Assembly: GCA_023458055.1 (NCBI GenBank)
Contig: JAEXAW010000084.1
Location: forward strand, 214,184 to 278,183
DNA from: Pseudomonadota bacterium
Lineage (GTDB): Bacteria > Pseudomonadota > Alphaproteobacteria > Sphingomonadales > Sphingomonadaceae
Direction: 5' to 3'
DNA length: 64,000 nt
Below the pieces are notes generated by a model. That model did no database searches and was not told where the DNA came from. It saw only the letters and a list, made by a program, of their open reading frames with translations. Within the stretch, counting starts at the first letter, position 1, and each line of letters starts with the position of its first letter. Made by a program: the position numbers and the translations under genes. Positions 1-8,726 of the stretch are shown here, piece by piece.

Positions 1-671
1 AGGATCTGGAACAGCGAGGTGCCGACCACGACCTGCGTCCCCATGCCGAGGATATAGATCATCGCGGGCACCATGATGAAGCCGCCGCCGACCCCCAACA
101 ACATCGTCATGATGCCGGTGATGAAGCCGAGCAGCAACGGCCCGAACGGGGAGATATAAAGCCCCGAGCGATAGAAGCGCCAGCGCATCGGCAGGCTGGC
201 AATCAGCGGGTGGTGGCGTCTTTTGGTCGCCTTGACCGCCTCGCCCTTGCGCAGCGCCAGTACCGCATTGAGGCTTTCGCGCCCCATCATCAGGCCGATC
301 GAGCCGAGCATGATCACATAAAGCAGCGCGATCACCGTATCGATCTGCCCCACCCGTTGCAGCACGCGGAACAGCACCGCACCGACCGCAGAGCCGATGA
401 TACCGCCGACGACCAGCACGCCGCCCATGCGAAAATCGACGCCATCGCGGCGCATATGCGCGATCACGCCCGAGACGCTTGATCCGGTCACCTGCGTTGC
501 TGACGAGGCCGCCGCAACGGTCGGCGGGATACCGTAGAAGATAAGCAGCGGCGTCGTTAAAAACCCGCCGCCCACGCCGAACATGCCGGAGAGAAATCCT
601 ACCCCGCCACCCAACAGGATGATGACGAGCGCGTTGACCGACAGGTTGGCAACGGGAAGGTAGAGGTCCAT
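1..671 (-). CDS. TauE/SafE family anion exporter, C-terminus cut by window edge
   Basis: Membrane permease of the TauE/SafE (sulfite exporter) family, which moves sulfite, sulfoacetate or similar organosulfur anions across the inner membrane. The 223 visible residues are hydrophobic and show the family's two related glycine motifs, GMFGVGGGF at about 29-37 and LLGVGGGF at about 191-198, separated by a basic cytoplasmic loop near 140-160. The ATG at 671 follows a GGGAGAAG ribosome binding site. The gene runs off the left edge, so the end is missing. The substrate cannot be read from sequence; the YeiH-type exporter on the other side of the glycosyltransferase is also sometimes linked to sulfur metabolism, but no sulfur pathway genes are present. 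Confidence 0.9.
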   Translation of the reverse strand, partial: MDLYLPVANLSVNALVIILLGGGVGFLSGMFGVGGGFLTTPLLIFYGIPPTVAAASSATQVTGSSVSGVIAHMRRDGVDFRMGGVLVVGGIIGSAVGAVLFRVLQRVGQIDTVIALLYVIMLGSIGLMMGRESLNAVLALRKGEAVKATKRRHHPLIASLPMRWRFYRSGLYISPFGPLLLGFITGIMTMLLGVGGGFIMVPAMIYILGMGTQVVVGTSLFQI

Positions 672-706
672 GGCTTCTCCCTATCCGTGGCGGCGGATAA
701 GTGCCA

Positions 707-1828
707 CTAAAAATCCGTGGCGAGGATGAGCGCGGGTCCGGAGGACGGCAGCGCCTCGCCTGCGATCCGTTCACGCCATTCGAGCGAGAGGCGCAGCGGC
801 TTGCCGAGCGGTGCTTTGAGATCGGCTTCGAGCAGCGGCCCGACGTCGAGGCGCGCAATCTTGTCCTGCGCTCCGCCTGAAACCCGCGCCCCGAGCGAGA
901 GTGGCACCGGACCAATGCGGGCAAACTCACGCTTTGCCGTAACCGCCGCATCGGCAAAGAGCACCGGGTTTTTGACGCCCACAACCCCGCCCTGCGCATA
1001 GCCATCGAGCGTGAAGCCAGCACCCAGCGGCTTGGGGTCAAAGCCGCCATAAGCGAGGATTGCGGGCGCGGTGCGCGCGCCGGAATCGAGCGCAAATCGC
1101 TGTTCAACCGCGACGGTGATATTGGCTTTGCGGACGGGGCGGTAGGCAAGGCCGACCGCCACTTCCTTGCCCGGACGCGCCAATGCCGCCGCACCGCGCG
1201 CATAAATTTCCGCACCGCTCTGTTTGATCGGCAGCGCGAGGCGCGCCCCCGCCTGGCTGCCGCCATAATGGGGCGCGACCAGCCCGTTGGCGAGGCTCCC
1301 GCTGCCGCGCCGCCAGAGCAGCCAGGCGCTACCCCTGATCGCGGAACCCGCGTTGCTTCGCGCTGGCGGGCGCGGCGGTGAAGCGGTTGGTGTCGGGGCG
1401 GTTGCGGGCGCGTGCGAATGATCCGGCCCGGTGGCTTCAGCCATAAACGGCAAGGATGGCAGCGGCGGTCTAAATGTAGCGACGGTGTCAAGAGACGCGC
1501 GCATAAGCTCCGCCCGCCCCTCTCGTGTGCGGAAATGTAGCGACCGGATTGGCAGGTGCAGCGCTACTGGCCTCCCCTGCTCACTGGCCAAGATCGGCGA
1601 TGGGCGAACGGACCAAACGAGGCTGGCCGGGGCTGCGACGGGCGCGGGTTCAGCAACGGGCGGCGGTGCGGCTTCCTCTCGCGCGACCACCGACGAAGGC
1701 CGCGGCTCTTCCTCTCCCGCCGGGTAGAGCATGATCCCGCGCACCAGCGCCCAACTGACAAAAACACTTGCGAGAAAAACAAGCGGCCTGCCGCGATGCG
1801 GGTTTGCGGTCATTGTCGCCCCGTTCAT
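707..1828 (-). CDS. NfrA-C-like membrane-anchored, proline-rich protein
   Basis: Protein of 373 residues coupled to the NfrB-like glycosyltransferase: its ATG overlaps that gene's stop (ATGA). Residues about 14-33 form one membrane segment, residues about 35-60 and 120-145 are rich in Ala and Pro, and residues about 150-373 look like beta strands and end in ...LATDF with a terminal Phe, as outer-membrane proteins often do. The C-terminal pattern (LSLEWRERIAG) resembles the end of NfrA, the phage N4 receptor partner of NfrB, but the TPR-rich N-terminus of NfrA is absent. I infer a cell-envelope partner of the glycosyltransferase in making or exporting an exopolysaccharide. An internal ATG at 1813 is a possible alternative start. 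Confidence 0.6.
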   Translation of the reverse strand: MNGATMTANPHRGRPLVFLASVFVSWALVRGIMLYPAGEEEPRPSSVVAREEAAPPPVAEPAPVAAPASLVWSVRPSPILASEQGRPVALHLPIRSLHFRTREGRAELMRASLDTVATFRPPLPSLPFMAEATGPDHSHAPATAPTPTASPPRPPARSNAGSAIRGSAWLLWRRGSGSLANGLVAPHYGGSQAGARLALPIKQSGAEIYARGAAALARPGKEVAVGLAYRPVRKANITVAVEQRFALDSGARTAPAILAYGGFDPKPLGAGFTLDGYAQGGVVGVKNPVLFADAAVTAKREFARIGPVPLSLGARVSGGAQDKIARLDVGPLLEADLKAPLGKPLRLSLEWRERIAGEALPSSGPALILATDF

Positions 1829-3219
1829 CGTCCCGTCTCCGTCGCATCCGGAAAGCGATGGTCGGTCTTGTCCCAATGCGGCGCTTTCCCGCGCCACAGG
1901 GGCAGATAGGCCCCGAGCGCGCGGCTGCTCGCCATGATCGCGATGATGTTGCTGAGGACCATGCGCGGCACCGCCCGCCATGCTTCGGCCCAGCCATGGA
2001 CCGACAAGGTAAAGCAGAACCTTAGCACCGCGCGCCAGACAAGCAGCCCGAGCGTGATCCATAGCAGCAGCGACAAAATATCAGGATTTGCCAGCTTCGC
2101 CGCGACCGGCACGCCCAGCAATTTATGCCCCGCATAACTCGCCAGCGTCAGCGCCAACGCGACATAACTCACCAGCAGCAGCATGGCAGCGAGCACCGCC
2201 CGCCGGTCGCGCCACCACATCCAGCGGTTAATGCAGCGCTGGCGCAGCGACCGGCTGTGCGGCGTCACCCCCGCGAGGCGGTCCCATCCCGCGAGCGCGA
2301 TGCCCAAGATCCAGCGCGCCTTCTGCCGCACCGCTTGCGGCAGGCTCGCCGGAAACAACCCGCGCGAGACGATGAGGCTGCCGTCGGCTCCGGTCACGCG
2401 CACGAAAGCACAGCGCGCACCCAGCGCGGAGGCCTTTATACCCGTTTCATAATCTTCCGTGACAGAGGCCGCATCAAACGGAACCCCACCCGATTGCGCC
2501 GCGAGTTTTTCCAGCAAGTCCAGCCGGAACATTACGCCGACACCCGCCGAAGGGATTGGCGCGCCAAGCAAGTCGCGCAGCGGCATATCCTTGCCATGCG
2601 CTTCGGCAAATTCGTCGAGATAATGGCCACCGACCCATGGGCTATAAGGATCAGGGAGCGGCACCACCGGAATTTGCACCATGTCATGTTCCGGCCATAG
2701 CGCGGCATAGAGTGCGAGTTCATCAGCGTGCACCACGTCCTCGGCATCATGCAGCACCACCGCATTGAAGCCGCGCCCATCCCGGGCCGCATCTGCTTCC
2801 ATCGCCCGCCAGATCGCGTTGAGATTGTCCGCCTTGGTCGTCGGCCCCTCGCGCGAATTGAGCGCAACTCTTACCCGTCCGGGATAGCGCGCCGCCAGCC
2901 TCTCGGCCTCGGCGCGCGTCGCGGCGTCATTCGGATAACAGCCAAGATAGAGGCAATAATCGCCCTCGCCCCAGCGCGCGATGCTGTGGTCGACCATCGG
3001 CGCAACCACATCGGCCTCCTGCCACAGCGGGATGAAGATTGCGAACCGCACCGCGGCTGCATCGCCCAAACTGGCGAGGCTGCGCGGCTTCCAGCCGTCC
3101 TTCGCGGCGTGGCGCAACCACAACAGATCAAATGCGAGATCATCAAGGCCGATGGCGACCATGCCGAAACAGGCGAGCAGCAGCAATTCGCGCGCGCCGC
3201 CATCAATCCATGCCAGCAT
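1825..3219 (-). CDS. NfrB-like glycosyltransferase family 2 membrane protein
   Basis: Processive family-2 glycosyltransferase of 464 residues in the inner membrane. An N-terminal membrane segment (about 10-35) precedes the GT-A domain with AIFIPLWQEAD near 60-70, the DAED metal-binding motif at 148-151, TEDYETG at 254-260 and QxxRW (QKARW) at 299-303. Several membrane helices follow (about 330-440). This is the architecture of NfrB, which makes a polysaccharide controlled by c-di-GMP in enterobacteria, but the C-terminal MshEN c-di-GMP-binding domain of the roughly 745-residue E. coli NfrB is not present. The start at 3219 has GGGGGA just upstream; longer readings to 3453 lack support. It overlaps the NfrA-like gene by 4 nt. 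Confidence 0.85.
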   Translation of the reverse strand: MLAWIDGGARELLLLACFGMVAIGLDDLAFDLLWLRHAAKDGWKPRSLASLGDAAAVRFAIFIPLWQEADVVAPMVDHSIARWGEGDYCLYLGCYPNDAATRAEAERLAARYPGRVRVALNSREGPTTKADNLNAIWRAMEADAARDGRGFNAVVLHDAEDVVHADELALYAALWPEHDMVQIPVVPLPDPYSPWVGGHYLDEFAEAHGKDMPLRDLLGAPIPSAGVGVMFRLDLLEKLAAQSGGVPFDAASVTEDYETGIKASALGARCAFVRVTGADGSLIVSRGLFPASLPQAVRQKARWILGIALAGWDRLAGVTPHSRSLRQRCINRWMWWRDRRAVLAAMLLLVSYVALALTLASYAGHKLLGVPVAAKLANPDILSLLLWITLGLLVWRAVLRFCFTLSVHGWAEAWRAVPRMVLSNIIAIMASSRALGAYLPLWRGKAPHWDKTDHRFPDATETGR

Positions 3220-3320
3220 GTCCCCCGACAAACGCGCCCCCTTATCCCTTCCCCATCTATGCCGCGCCGGATTGCGCTTGGCAACGGGCGTGGTTAAAGC
3301 GGGCGACAGGGAGACACGCG

Positions 3321-4376
3321 ATGCGGGGCGATACCCGGCTGCCGATGGCGGCCGATCTATATAATGACATATTGGATATCGACCCGAAGGCCGCGCCGCG
3401 CTTTCAGCCGCGCGCCTATTTTTTCGGCCTGTCGGTGACCGCCATCGCTGCACTCGCCGCCGCCTATATCGCCGACCATTATCATGCGCCGATCATGCTC
3501 ATCGGCCTCCTCTTCGGGCTCGCGCTCAATTTCATGGGCGATGATAAAAGGATGGAGGCAGGCCTTACCTTTGCCTCCAAAACCTTGCTGCGCTGGGGCA
3601 TTATCCTGCTCGGCGCGCGGATTACTTTTGGCCAGATTGTCGATCTTGGCGCACTCACATTTATCGCCGTCGCCTGCATTCTCGTGCTGGTGATGGGCGC
3701 GGGCGTGGTCACCGCCCGCGCGCTCAAGCTTGATATACCATTCGGCATATTATCAGGCGGCGCGGTCGCGATTTGCGGCGCATCGGCGGCGCTGGCGCTT
3801 TCCGCATTGCTCGGCGAAAAGCGGGTGTCGCAGGTGCAGCTCACCATCACGCTCGTCTGCATTGCCGCCGCGAGTGCGATCGCCATGTCGCTCTATCCGC
3901 CGCTCGTCAGCGCCCTCGGCTTCACCGACCGGCAAGCGGGCTTTGTCATGGGCGCGGCGATCCATGATGTGGCGCAGGCAATCGGCGGGGGCATGAGCGT
4001 TTCGCCCGAAGCGGGCAATGTCGCAACCGTGGTCAAGCTTTCACGCGTCGCCCTCCTCGCGCCGGTGCTGATTATCCTGCCCTTCCTCATCGGGAAAAGC
4101 GACGACGGGGAAGGAACCAAAGCGGCATTTCCGTTGTTTCTCTTGGGATTCGCCGCGCTGGTCGGGCTCGGAAGCATCGTTGCGGTGCCGAAGGGCGTGG
4201 TTGATTTCCTGTCGACGACCGCATCCGCGATGCTGTTGCTCGCCATTGTCGCCAATGGCATCCGCTCGCCCATGCAGCAATTGATGGTGCAAGGCTGGCG
4301 CACCGCGATGCCGGTGGTTATGGCATCGCTTACCGCTCTGGGGCTGTCGCTCATCGCTGCATCCCTGTTATTCTAG
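3321..4376 (+). CDS. YeiH/UPF0324 family putative sulfate exporter
   Basis: Inner-membrane protein of 351 residues and about 10 helices from the YeiH (UPF0324, Cons_hypoth698) family, annotated as putative sulfate exporters although transport has hardly been tested. Family landmarks are the GLLFGLALNFMG stretch near 63-73, GGAVAICGASAA near 143-155, and GAAIHDVAQAIGGG near 205-218. The ATG at 3321 has CAGGGAGA seven bases upstream; ATGs further 5' would lie in the divergent NfrB promoter region. It is transcribed away from the glycosyltransferase gene (about 100 bp between starts) and towards nhaA. A LysR regulator usually accompanies yeiH in enterobacteria; none is here. Confidence 0.85.
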   Translation: MRGDTRLPMAADLYNDILDIDPKAAPRFQPRAYFFGLSVTAIAALAAAYIADHYHAPIMLIGLLFGLALNFMGDDKRMEAGLTFASKTLLRWGIILLGARITFGQIVDLGALTFIAVACILVLVMGAGVVTARALKLDIPFGILSGGAVAICGASAALALSALLGEKRVSQVQLTITLVCIAAASAIAMSLYPPLVSALGFTDRQAGFVMGAAIHDVAQAIGGGMSVSPEAGNVATVVKLSRVALLAPVLIILPFLIGKSDDGEGTKAAFPLFLLGFAALVGLGSIVAVPKGVVDFLSTTASAMLLLAIVANGIRSPMQQLMVQGWRTAMPVVMASLTALGLSLIAASLLF

Positions 4377-4434
4377 CGCGGACTTTTCCTTTTCCCGCGC
4401 ACCAACGCAAGATTTGATAAAGGTTTGCGCTTTC

Positions 4435-5718
4435 ATGGCCGTTGCACCAGCACCTCGCCCGTTTTCGGTTTTTCGCGACTTTCTGGCAAGCGAGGCCGCA
4501 GGCGGCATTTTGCTGATCGTAGCCGCCACGCTCGCCATGCTGATGGCCAATTCGGGCGCGGCAGAGACCTATTTCGCCTTCGTCCATTATGAAACCGGCC
4601 CGGTCCTCACCGACAAGCTTGGCCCGATGAACGTGCATCTGTGGGTCAATGACGGGCTGATGGCCTTGTTCTTTTTCCTCGTCGGGCTCGAGATCAAGCG
4701 CGAGCTCCTCGACGGGCGGCTTTCGACCTGGGACAAGCGCCGCCTGCCGGTCGTCGCCGCAATTGCCGGGATGGCCGTCCCTGCCCTCTTCTACCTCGCC
4801 TTCGTCAAGGGCGATCCGGCGCTGACCCATGGCTGGGCGATTCCCGCGGCAACCGATATTGCCTTTCCCATCGGCGTGCTTGCCCTGCTCGGCAACCGCG
4901 CGCCGACCGCATTGAAGCTGTTCCTCGTCACCGTTGCGATTGTTGATGATATGGGCGCGGTCGCGATCATCGCGCTGTTTTACACGGCCGAAATCAACAT
5001 GGTTGCGCTGGGGGCCGGCGCGATCATCCTTGGCGGCATGTTCGCGCTCAACCGTGCAGGCGTGCGCCGGATTCCGGTCTATCTCCTGTGCGCAGCGGCG
5101 CTCTGGTATGCGATCCTCCTATCGGGCGTCCATGCAACCATTGCGGGCGTGCTCGCCGCGCTAACCATCCCCATCGATACAACGCCGGGCGCGCCGGACA
5201 GCGCGGAATCCCCGCTCCACAAGCTCGAACATGCCCTCCATCCGTGGAGCAGTTTCTTCATCGTGCCGGTGTTCGGTTTCGTCAATGCAGGGGTCGCGTT
5301 GGGGGGCATGCAGACCAGCGATATCGTCGCGCCGATGCCGCTCGGCATTGCCGCGGGACTCTTCTTTGGCAAGCAAATCGGCATTTTCGCGGCGGTGTGG
5401 ATCGCGGTCAAAACCGGCTTTGCGCAAAAACTACGCGGAGCCACCTGGCCGCAAATTTATGGCGTCGCGATGCTGTGCGGGATCGGCTTTACCATGAGCC
5501 TGTTTATCGGCGGCCTTGCCTTCACCGACCCCGAACTCATCGAAGAGGCCAAGATCGGCGTGCTGATGGGATCAGTCGCCGCCGCGCTGGTCGGCTTCGC
5601 GCTACTCCGCTTCGCCCCCCTCCACCCCGAACACGCCCGCTGCCAAGCCGAGGCAGCAGGCGAAATAGAGGAAGATGGCGACATCGCCGACATGGAAGAA
5701 GCAACGTTGGCGCGCTGA
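4435..5718 (+). CDS. nhaA: Na+/H+ antiporter NhaA
   Basis: Sodium/proton antiporter of the inner membrane (427 residues) that exchanges protons for Na+ and is important at alkaline pH or under salt. The ion site is intact: the adjacent aspartates in AIVDD at 161-162 match E. coli Asp163/Asp164, ATDIAF near 139-144 carries the Thr-Asp of the unwound helix IV, and FFGKQ carries the helix X lysine. The C-terminus has an acidic tail (EIEEDGDIADMEE) longer than in E. coli. The ATG at 4435 follows AAAGG; an upstream in-frame TTG at 4414 is less likely. No NhaR regulator is adjacent. Confidence 0.96.
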   Translation: MAVAPAPRPFSVFRDFLASEAAGGILLIVAATLAMLMANSGAAETYFAFVHYETGPVLTDKLGPMNVHLWVNDGLMALFFFLVGLEIKRELLDGRLSTWDKRRLPVVAAIAGMAVPALFYLAFVKGDPALTHGWAIPAATDIAFPIGVLALLGNRAPTALKLFLVTVAIVDDMGAVAIIALFYTAEINMVALGAGAIILGGMFALNRAGVRRIPVYLLCAAALWYAILLSGVHATIAGVLAALTIPIDTTPGAPDSAESPLHKLEHALHPWSSFFIVPVFGFVNAGVALGGMQTSDIVAPMPLGIAAGLFFGKQIGIFAAVWIAVKTGFAQKLRGATWPQIYGVAMLCGIGFTMSLFIGGLAFTDPELIEEAKIGVLMGSVAAALVGFALLRFAPLHPEHARCQAEAAGEIEEDGDIADMEEATLAR

Positions 5719-5853
5719 CGGGGTGGGTTTTCATCAGAGATGACGCAGGGAAGCACCTAGCGGCCTGCCGCAAACGCGCTATTAATTTTCAAATTTTTTT
5801 TGGTATGCGTCGAAATCATCCGCATAGATTGAGGGGGCTTTTATGTGTATTAT

Positions 5854-5873
5854 ATTAGGGTCCGGACCCTAAT
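5854..5873. repeat. Perfect 20-bp palindrome with GGGTCCGGACCC core
   Basis: ATTAGGGTCCGGACCCTAAT reads the same on both strands. A degenerate relative, TAGGGTCAGGACCC, lies at 63799-63812 beside a dispersed repeat copy. It could be the tip of a repeat element or a protein site; function is unknown. Confidence 0.7.
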
Positions 5874-5889
5874 TATTTCACGGAGAGAC

Positions 5890-5980
5890 CGCAGAGGAAG
5901 CGCAGGCGCAGAGGCGATGCGCTTCGTGGCGAATGGCGCGCTCCAATCTCGGCGGGCTCTGCTTCCTTTGCGCCTCTGCG
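5890..5980. repeat. Inverted repeat pair resembling the GxxExxY-flanking repeat
   Basis: The right arm (5957-5980) matches the right arm of the GxxExxY locus (50349-50372) at 22 of 24 bases; the left arm (5890-5914) is a looser inverted match. Only about 40 bp separate the arms and no gene lies between, so this looks like an empty or decayed copy of the same repeat unit. Confidence 0.55.
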
Positions 5981-6172
5981 CGAAACGGATTTTTACGCCG
6001 AAGCGTGAAGGACGCGAAGAGGGTAATCCCATGTGGACCCGCATAGGGCGGGATTGGCCGTCAAATACTTCCCCTCCTGGTGCTGGGCGCACCGTGCTCC
6101 CCATCAGAGATGGGGCGGTGTGGTTGCGCCTGAACTATCTTGGGTTACCCCATCCCCGTCGGGTTCGCCGCT

Positions 6173-6523
6173 CTATTCGGGCCGTGTCCAGATCCACGTT
6201 CCGCCGATCAAGGCCGCCGCCACCGGCAGCAACGCCCATGGCATCGGCAAGCGCCACACGCCTATTCCGGCGCTCACCGCAAAGGCTACCGTCGCGGCGA
6301 TCTTACCCTTGCGGCTGATCGCCCCGCGCGCGCGCCAGGCGCTGATATGCGGGCCATAGGTGCGATGCTCGACCAGCCAGCGTTCCAGCTCCGGATTGCC
6401 GCGGGCAAAGCAAAAGGCGGCAAGGATGACGAACGGAACGGTCGGGAGCAGCGGCACGATGATCCCGATACCCCCCAGCCCGAGCGACGCCCAGCCCGCG
6501 CCTGTCCACAAATGCCGGTTCAT
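6173..6523 (-). CDS. DUF454 (YbaN-type) membrane protein
   Basis: Small inner-membrane protein of 116 residues with three hydrophobic segments (about 8-35, 72-90, 94-112). It matches the DUF454/YbaN family through GLGGIGIIVPLLPTVPF near 15-31, CFARGNPELERWL near 38-50 and the YGPHI turn. The family's function is unknown. The ATG at 6523 has AAGAGG upstream. It lies 10 bp downstream of the metallophosphoesterase gene in the same direction, so the two are probably cotranscribed. Confidence 0.88.
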   Translation of the reverse strand: MNRHLWTGAGWASLGLGGIGIIVPLLPTVPFVILAAFCFARGNPELERWLVEHRTYGPHISAWRARGAISRKGKIAATVAFAVSAGIGVWRLPMPWALLPVAAALIGGTWIWTRPE

Positions 6524-6533
6524 AAATGCCTCT

Positions 6534-7412
6534 TCATCGGCCGACCGTCACCAGCCACATATCGGGCACCGCGCCCAAGCGCAGCGGCAGGTTCGATGTC
6601 CCGAGCCCGGCCCCTACATAAATGGTGCGCCCGCCTTCGACAATCTTGCCGCAGGCATAGCGGTCGCCGAAAGACGATGCGTAGGTGATAGCGCCGAATA
6701 TCGGAAAGCGGATTTGCCCGCAATGGGTGTGTCCGGCGGCAACGAGCTTGATCGTCTGTGACAGATGAGGTGCCAGATCTGGGGTGTGGGTGATCATCAC
6801 CGGCACGCCTTTATAATCGGCCATAGCGCGCTCGGTTGCAGGAATATCTGCGTGGGCAGTGAAAAAATCATCCACCCCGCCGATGACAAAAGGCCCCCGC
6901 GCGACCGCTTGGTTATCGAGCAACGTGATCCCGCCCGCGCGGATCGCCGCTGAAACCTCCGCCGCATCGCGCCAATGGTCATGGTTGCCGAGTACCGCCA
7001 CCGTCCCCCAGCGTGGCTGGAGCCCGGCGAGCGGCGCCAGTGCTTCGGCGGCGGAATAATGGCGCGTGGCGAGCGTCTTGTCGGAAATGAAATCGCCCGC
7101 GAGCAAGATCAGGTCGGGCTTGAGCGCATTGATCTGGGCGACAATGCGCGCCACCCGCTCGGGCGGCATATCCGGCCCCGCGACGTGCAGGTCGCTCGCG
7201 ATGAGGATAGTCGCCGGCGGCGTCCCCTTTGGCCACTCCGCAAGATGAACCGTATCACGCCGCACTACAGGATCGGAAATCGCGGTCCAGTACATATAGC
7301 CGATGAAGAGGAGGAAGAGGACCGCCAGAGCGGCAAAACGCTTTAACCAACGCACAAGAAAAAGGGAACCTCCGGTCATTGCCGCGCGGTCTAGCAAATT
7401 TGCGGGAGCCAT
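6534..7412 (-). CDS. Membrane-anchored calcineurin-like metallophosphoesterase
   Basis: Phosphoesterase of 292 residues with one N-terminal membrane anchor (about 22-42) and a binuclear-metal catalytic domain. All metal-binding blocks are present: SDLH at 73-76, GD at about 106, GNHD at 142-145, a later ITH and GHTH at 227-230. The family includes YaeI/YkuE-like enzymes acting on phospholipid head groups or lipid-linked phosphates at the membrane, but the substrate here is unknown. Start choice is uncertain: neither the ATG at 7412 nor the ATG at 7379 has a clear ribosome binding site; both keep the membrane segment. Confidence 0.9.
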   Translation of the reverse strand: MAPANLLDRAAMTGGSLFLVRWLKRFAALAVLFLLFIGYMYWTAISDPVVRRDTVHLAEWPKGTPPATILIASDLHVAGPDMPPERVARIVAQINALKPDLILLAGDFISDKTLATRHYSAAEALAPLAGLQPRWGTVAVLGNHDHWRDAAEVSAAIRAGGITLLDNQAVARGPFVIGGVDDFFTAHADIPATERAMADYKGVPVMITHTPDLAPHLSQTIKLVAAGHTHCGQIRFPIFGAITYASSFGDRYACGKIVEGGRTIYVGAGLGTSNLPLRLGAVPDMWLVTVGR

Positions 7413-7544
7413 CAAAGCGCGCTGTCGATATTATTACGGCGGGTGCAAGACCGATTGGCATTAACCATTCACCCAAGAGCAATAAAGGCAACGATAAACT
7501 TAGCGATGTGGAGGATCATAAACCCCGCGCAATGGAGGATGTCG

Positions 7545-8027
7545 ATGAAAGCAAAGATTTTACTGGGTGTAATAACGCTCGGCGCACTGGCGATACCGGC
7601 AACGTTCGCGGTGTCGACCGCACAGGCGCAGACGGACCCATATGATGCCAAAGTCGGTAGCGGCCCCACCAATGGTCTGTCGATGACCTGTTGGCCGGTC
7701 TATCGCGGCTTTGTGTCGGATAGCCCGCGCACCTATGCGGTGGTGAACGGCAAGCTTTACAATATGGAATCCGGCGACCGCATCCTGCTGTCGGGCCCGA
7801 CCCTGACATCGCTAGGCGTGACCACCGACGGCAGGGTGCGACAAGAAAGCTTTGCACGACATAGTATCAAAGGCAAAATTCTTACCCGGACGGTGTATTG
7901 GAAAACGCTTCCCAACGGTAAACTACGCCCACGCTTCACTGAACGCTATAATTTTGCCGCGCAAACGATCATGGATAAAGGTGGCCGCGACGAGTGTAAT
8001 CACAACCGCCGTCCGAATGGTGGATAG
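7545..8027 (+). CDS. Secreted protein of unknown function
   Basis: A 160-residue exported protein I do not recognise. The first 28 residues are a clear signal peptide (hydrophobic core, cleavage after AQA before QTDPYD). The mature part has two cysteines, in SMTCWPVY and near the end in DECNHN, that could pair, and is otherwise a basic, beta-looking domain. The ATG at 7545 is preferred because GGAGGA ends five bases before it; the in-frame ATG at 7539 abuts the same sequence. It stands alone, transcribed away from the metallophosphoesterase gene and ending at a strong terminator. Confidence 0.75.
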   Translation: MKAKILLGVITLGALAIPATFAVSTAQAQTDPYDAKVGSGPTNGLSMTCWPVYRGFVSDSPRTYAVVNGKLYNMESGDRILLSGPTLTSLGVTTDGRVRQESFARHSIKGKILTRTVYWKTLPNGKLRPRFTERYNFAAQTIMDKGGRDECNHNRRPNGG

Positions 8028-8034
8028 CCGCAAA

Positions 8035-8078
8035 AAAAGCCCCGCTAGTACTGCCAATTGCGGCGGGGCGGGGCTTTT
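8035..8078. terminator. Bidirectional intrinsic terminator
   Basis: Perfect 11-bp arms (8035-8045 and 8068-8078), AAAAGCCCCGC pairing with GCGGGGCTTTT, give an A-run on one side and a T-run on the other. It sits between the secreted-protein gene and the convergent doc gene and can end both transcripts. Confidence 0.85.
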
Positions 8079-8090
8079 GATGATGCAGCG

Positions 8091-8480
8091 TTACTCCGCG
8101 ACCAAATGCGCGCGGAACCAGTCGGCCAGTTCCTCTTCGGAAAGCTCTCCGGCAGCGAGGGCGAGGAAAGCGACCACCAGTTCGGCATCGCTTGCCATAA
8201 GACTATAGCCGTTCAAGATTAGAAAAGTTTCACTGACCACCGCCGCTGTGCGCTTGTTGCCGTCTACGAAAGGGTGGTTGCGCGCAATGCCGTAAGCATA
8301 AGCCGCCGCGAGCGCCGCTACGTCCGGCTCACCATAAGCCGACAGATTTTCGGGGCGTGCCAGCGCGCTGTCCAGCAGGTTCATGTCGCGCACGCCTTGT
8401 CCCCCGCCATGTTCGGCGAGTTGCTCCGCATGGGCGGTTATCGCGACCTGTCGCGCGACCCAGATCCAGTTATCGTTCAT
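8091..8480 (-). CDS. doc: Doc-family toxin (Fic fold) of a toxin-antitoxin pair
   Basis: Death-on-curing type toxin of 129 residues. Phage P1 Doc, the model member, phosphorylates EF-Tu and stops translation. The Fic/Doc motif is complete, HPFVDGNKRT at 69-78, including the catalytic His69 and the Lys/Arg typical of Doc rather than of AMPylating Fic proteins. It starts 9 bp after the AbrB-like antitoxin gene, antitoxin first, the usual type II order, and the pair ends at a shared convergent terminator. The EF-Tu target is by family, not shown here. Confidence 0.9.
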   Translation of the reverse strand: MNDNWIWVARQVAITAHAEQLAEHGGGQGVRDMNLLDSALARPENLSAYGEPDVAALAAAYAYGIARNHPFVDGNKRTAAVVSETFLILNGYSLMASDAELVVAFLALAAGELSEEELADWFRAHLVAE

Positions 8481-8489
8481 GGGCGGGTC

Positions 8490-8726
8490 TTATTTAGCGA
8501 GTTCACGCAAGGCGCGCTTGCGCCGCGCCATCACCTCGCGGGCGACGGCCAACTGATCCGCGAAATCGGCATCACCTTCGTGGCGGCGCAGCTGCAGTTC
8601 CCCGTTGCTCATCTCGACAAAATCAATGCTATCCCCCTGCGCAACGCGTAGGTGCGCGAGCACTTCTTTGGGGAGGATGACACCGGCGCTGTTGCCGACC
8701 TTGATGATTTTGAGCTGCTTGTTCAT
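8490..8726 (-). CDS. AbrB/MazE-like antitoxin
   Basis: DNA-binding antitoxin of 78 residues. Residues 1-48 form a SpoVT/AbrB swapped-hairpin domain (KIIKVGNSAGVILPKEVL is the typical N-terminal pattern). The C-terminal 30 residues (DADFADQLAVAREVMARRKR) should be the disordered part that wraps and inhibits the Doc toxin. Start at 8726 places the gene directly behind a promoter whose -10 box is covered by a palindrome, which supports autorepression. A longer frame to 8927 runs through the promoter and is not used. Confidence 0.88.
   Translation of the reverse strand: MNKQLKIIKVGNSAGVILPKEVLAHLRVAQGDSIDFVEMSNGELQLRRHEGDADFADQLAVAREVMARRKRALRELAK

Larger units (their letters stand above)
5719..6172. 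other. Intergenic region with palindrome and inverted-repeat remnants
   Basis: This 454-bp gap between nhaA and the DUF454 gene holds no credible gene. It contains an AT-rich tract around 5780-5800, a perfect 20-bp palindrome (5854-5873) and an inverted-repeat pair (5890-5914, 5957-5980) related to the repeats that frame the GxxExxY locus near 50 kb. The open frames here have no ribosome binding sites and no recognisable composition. Confidence 0.6.
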
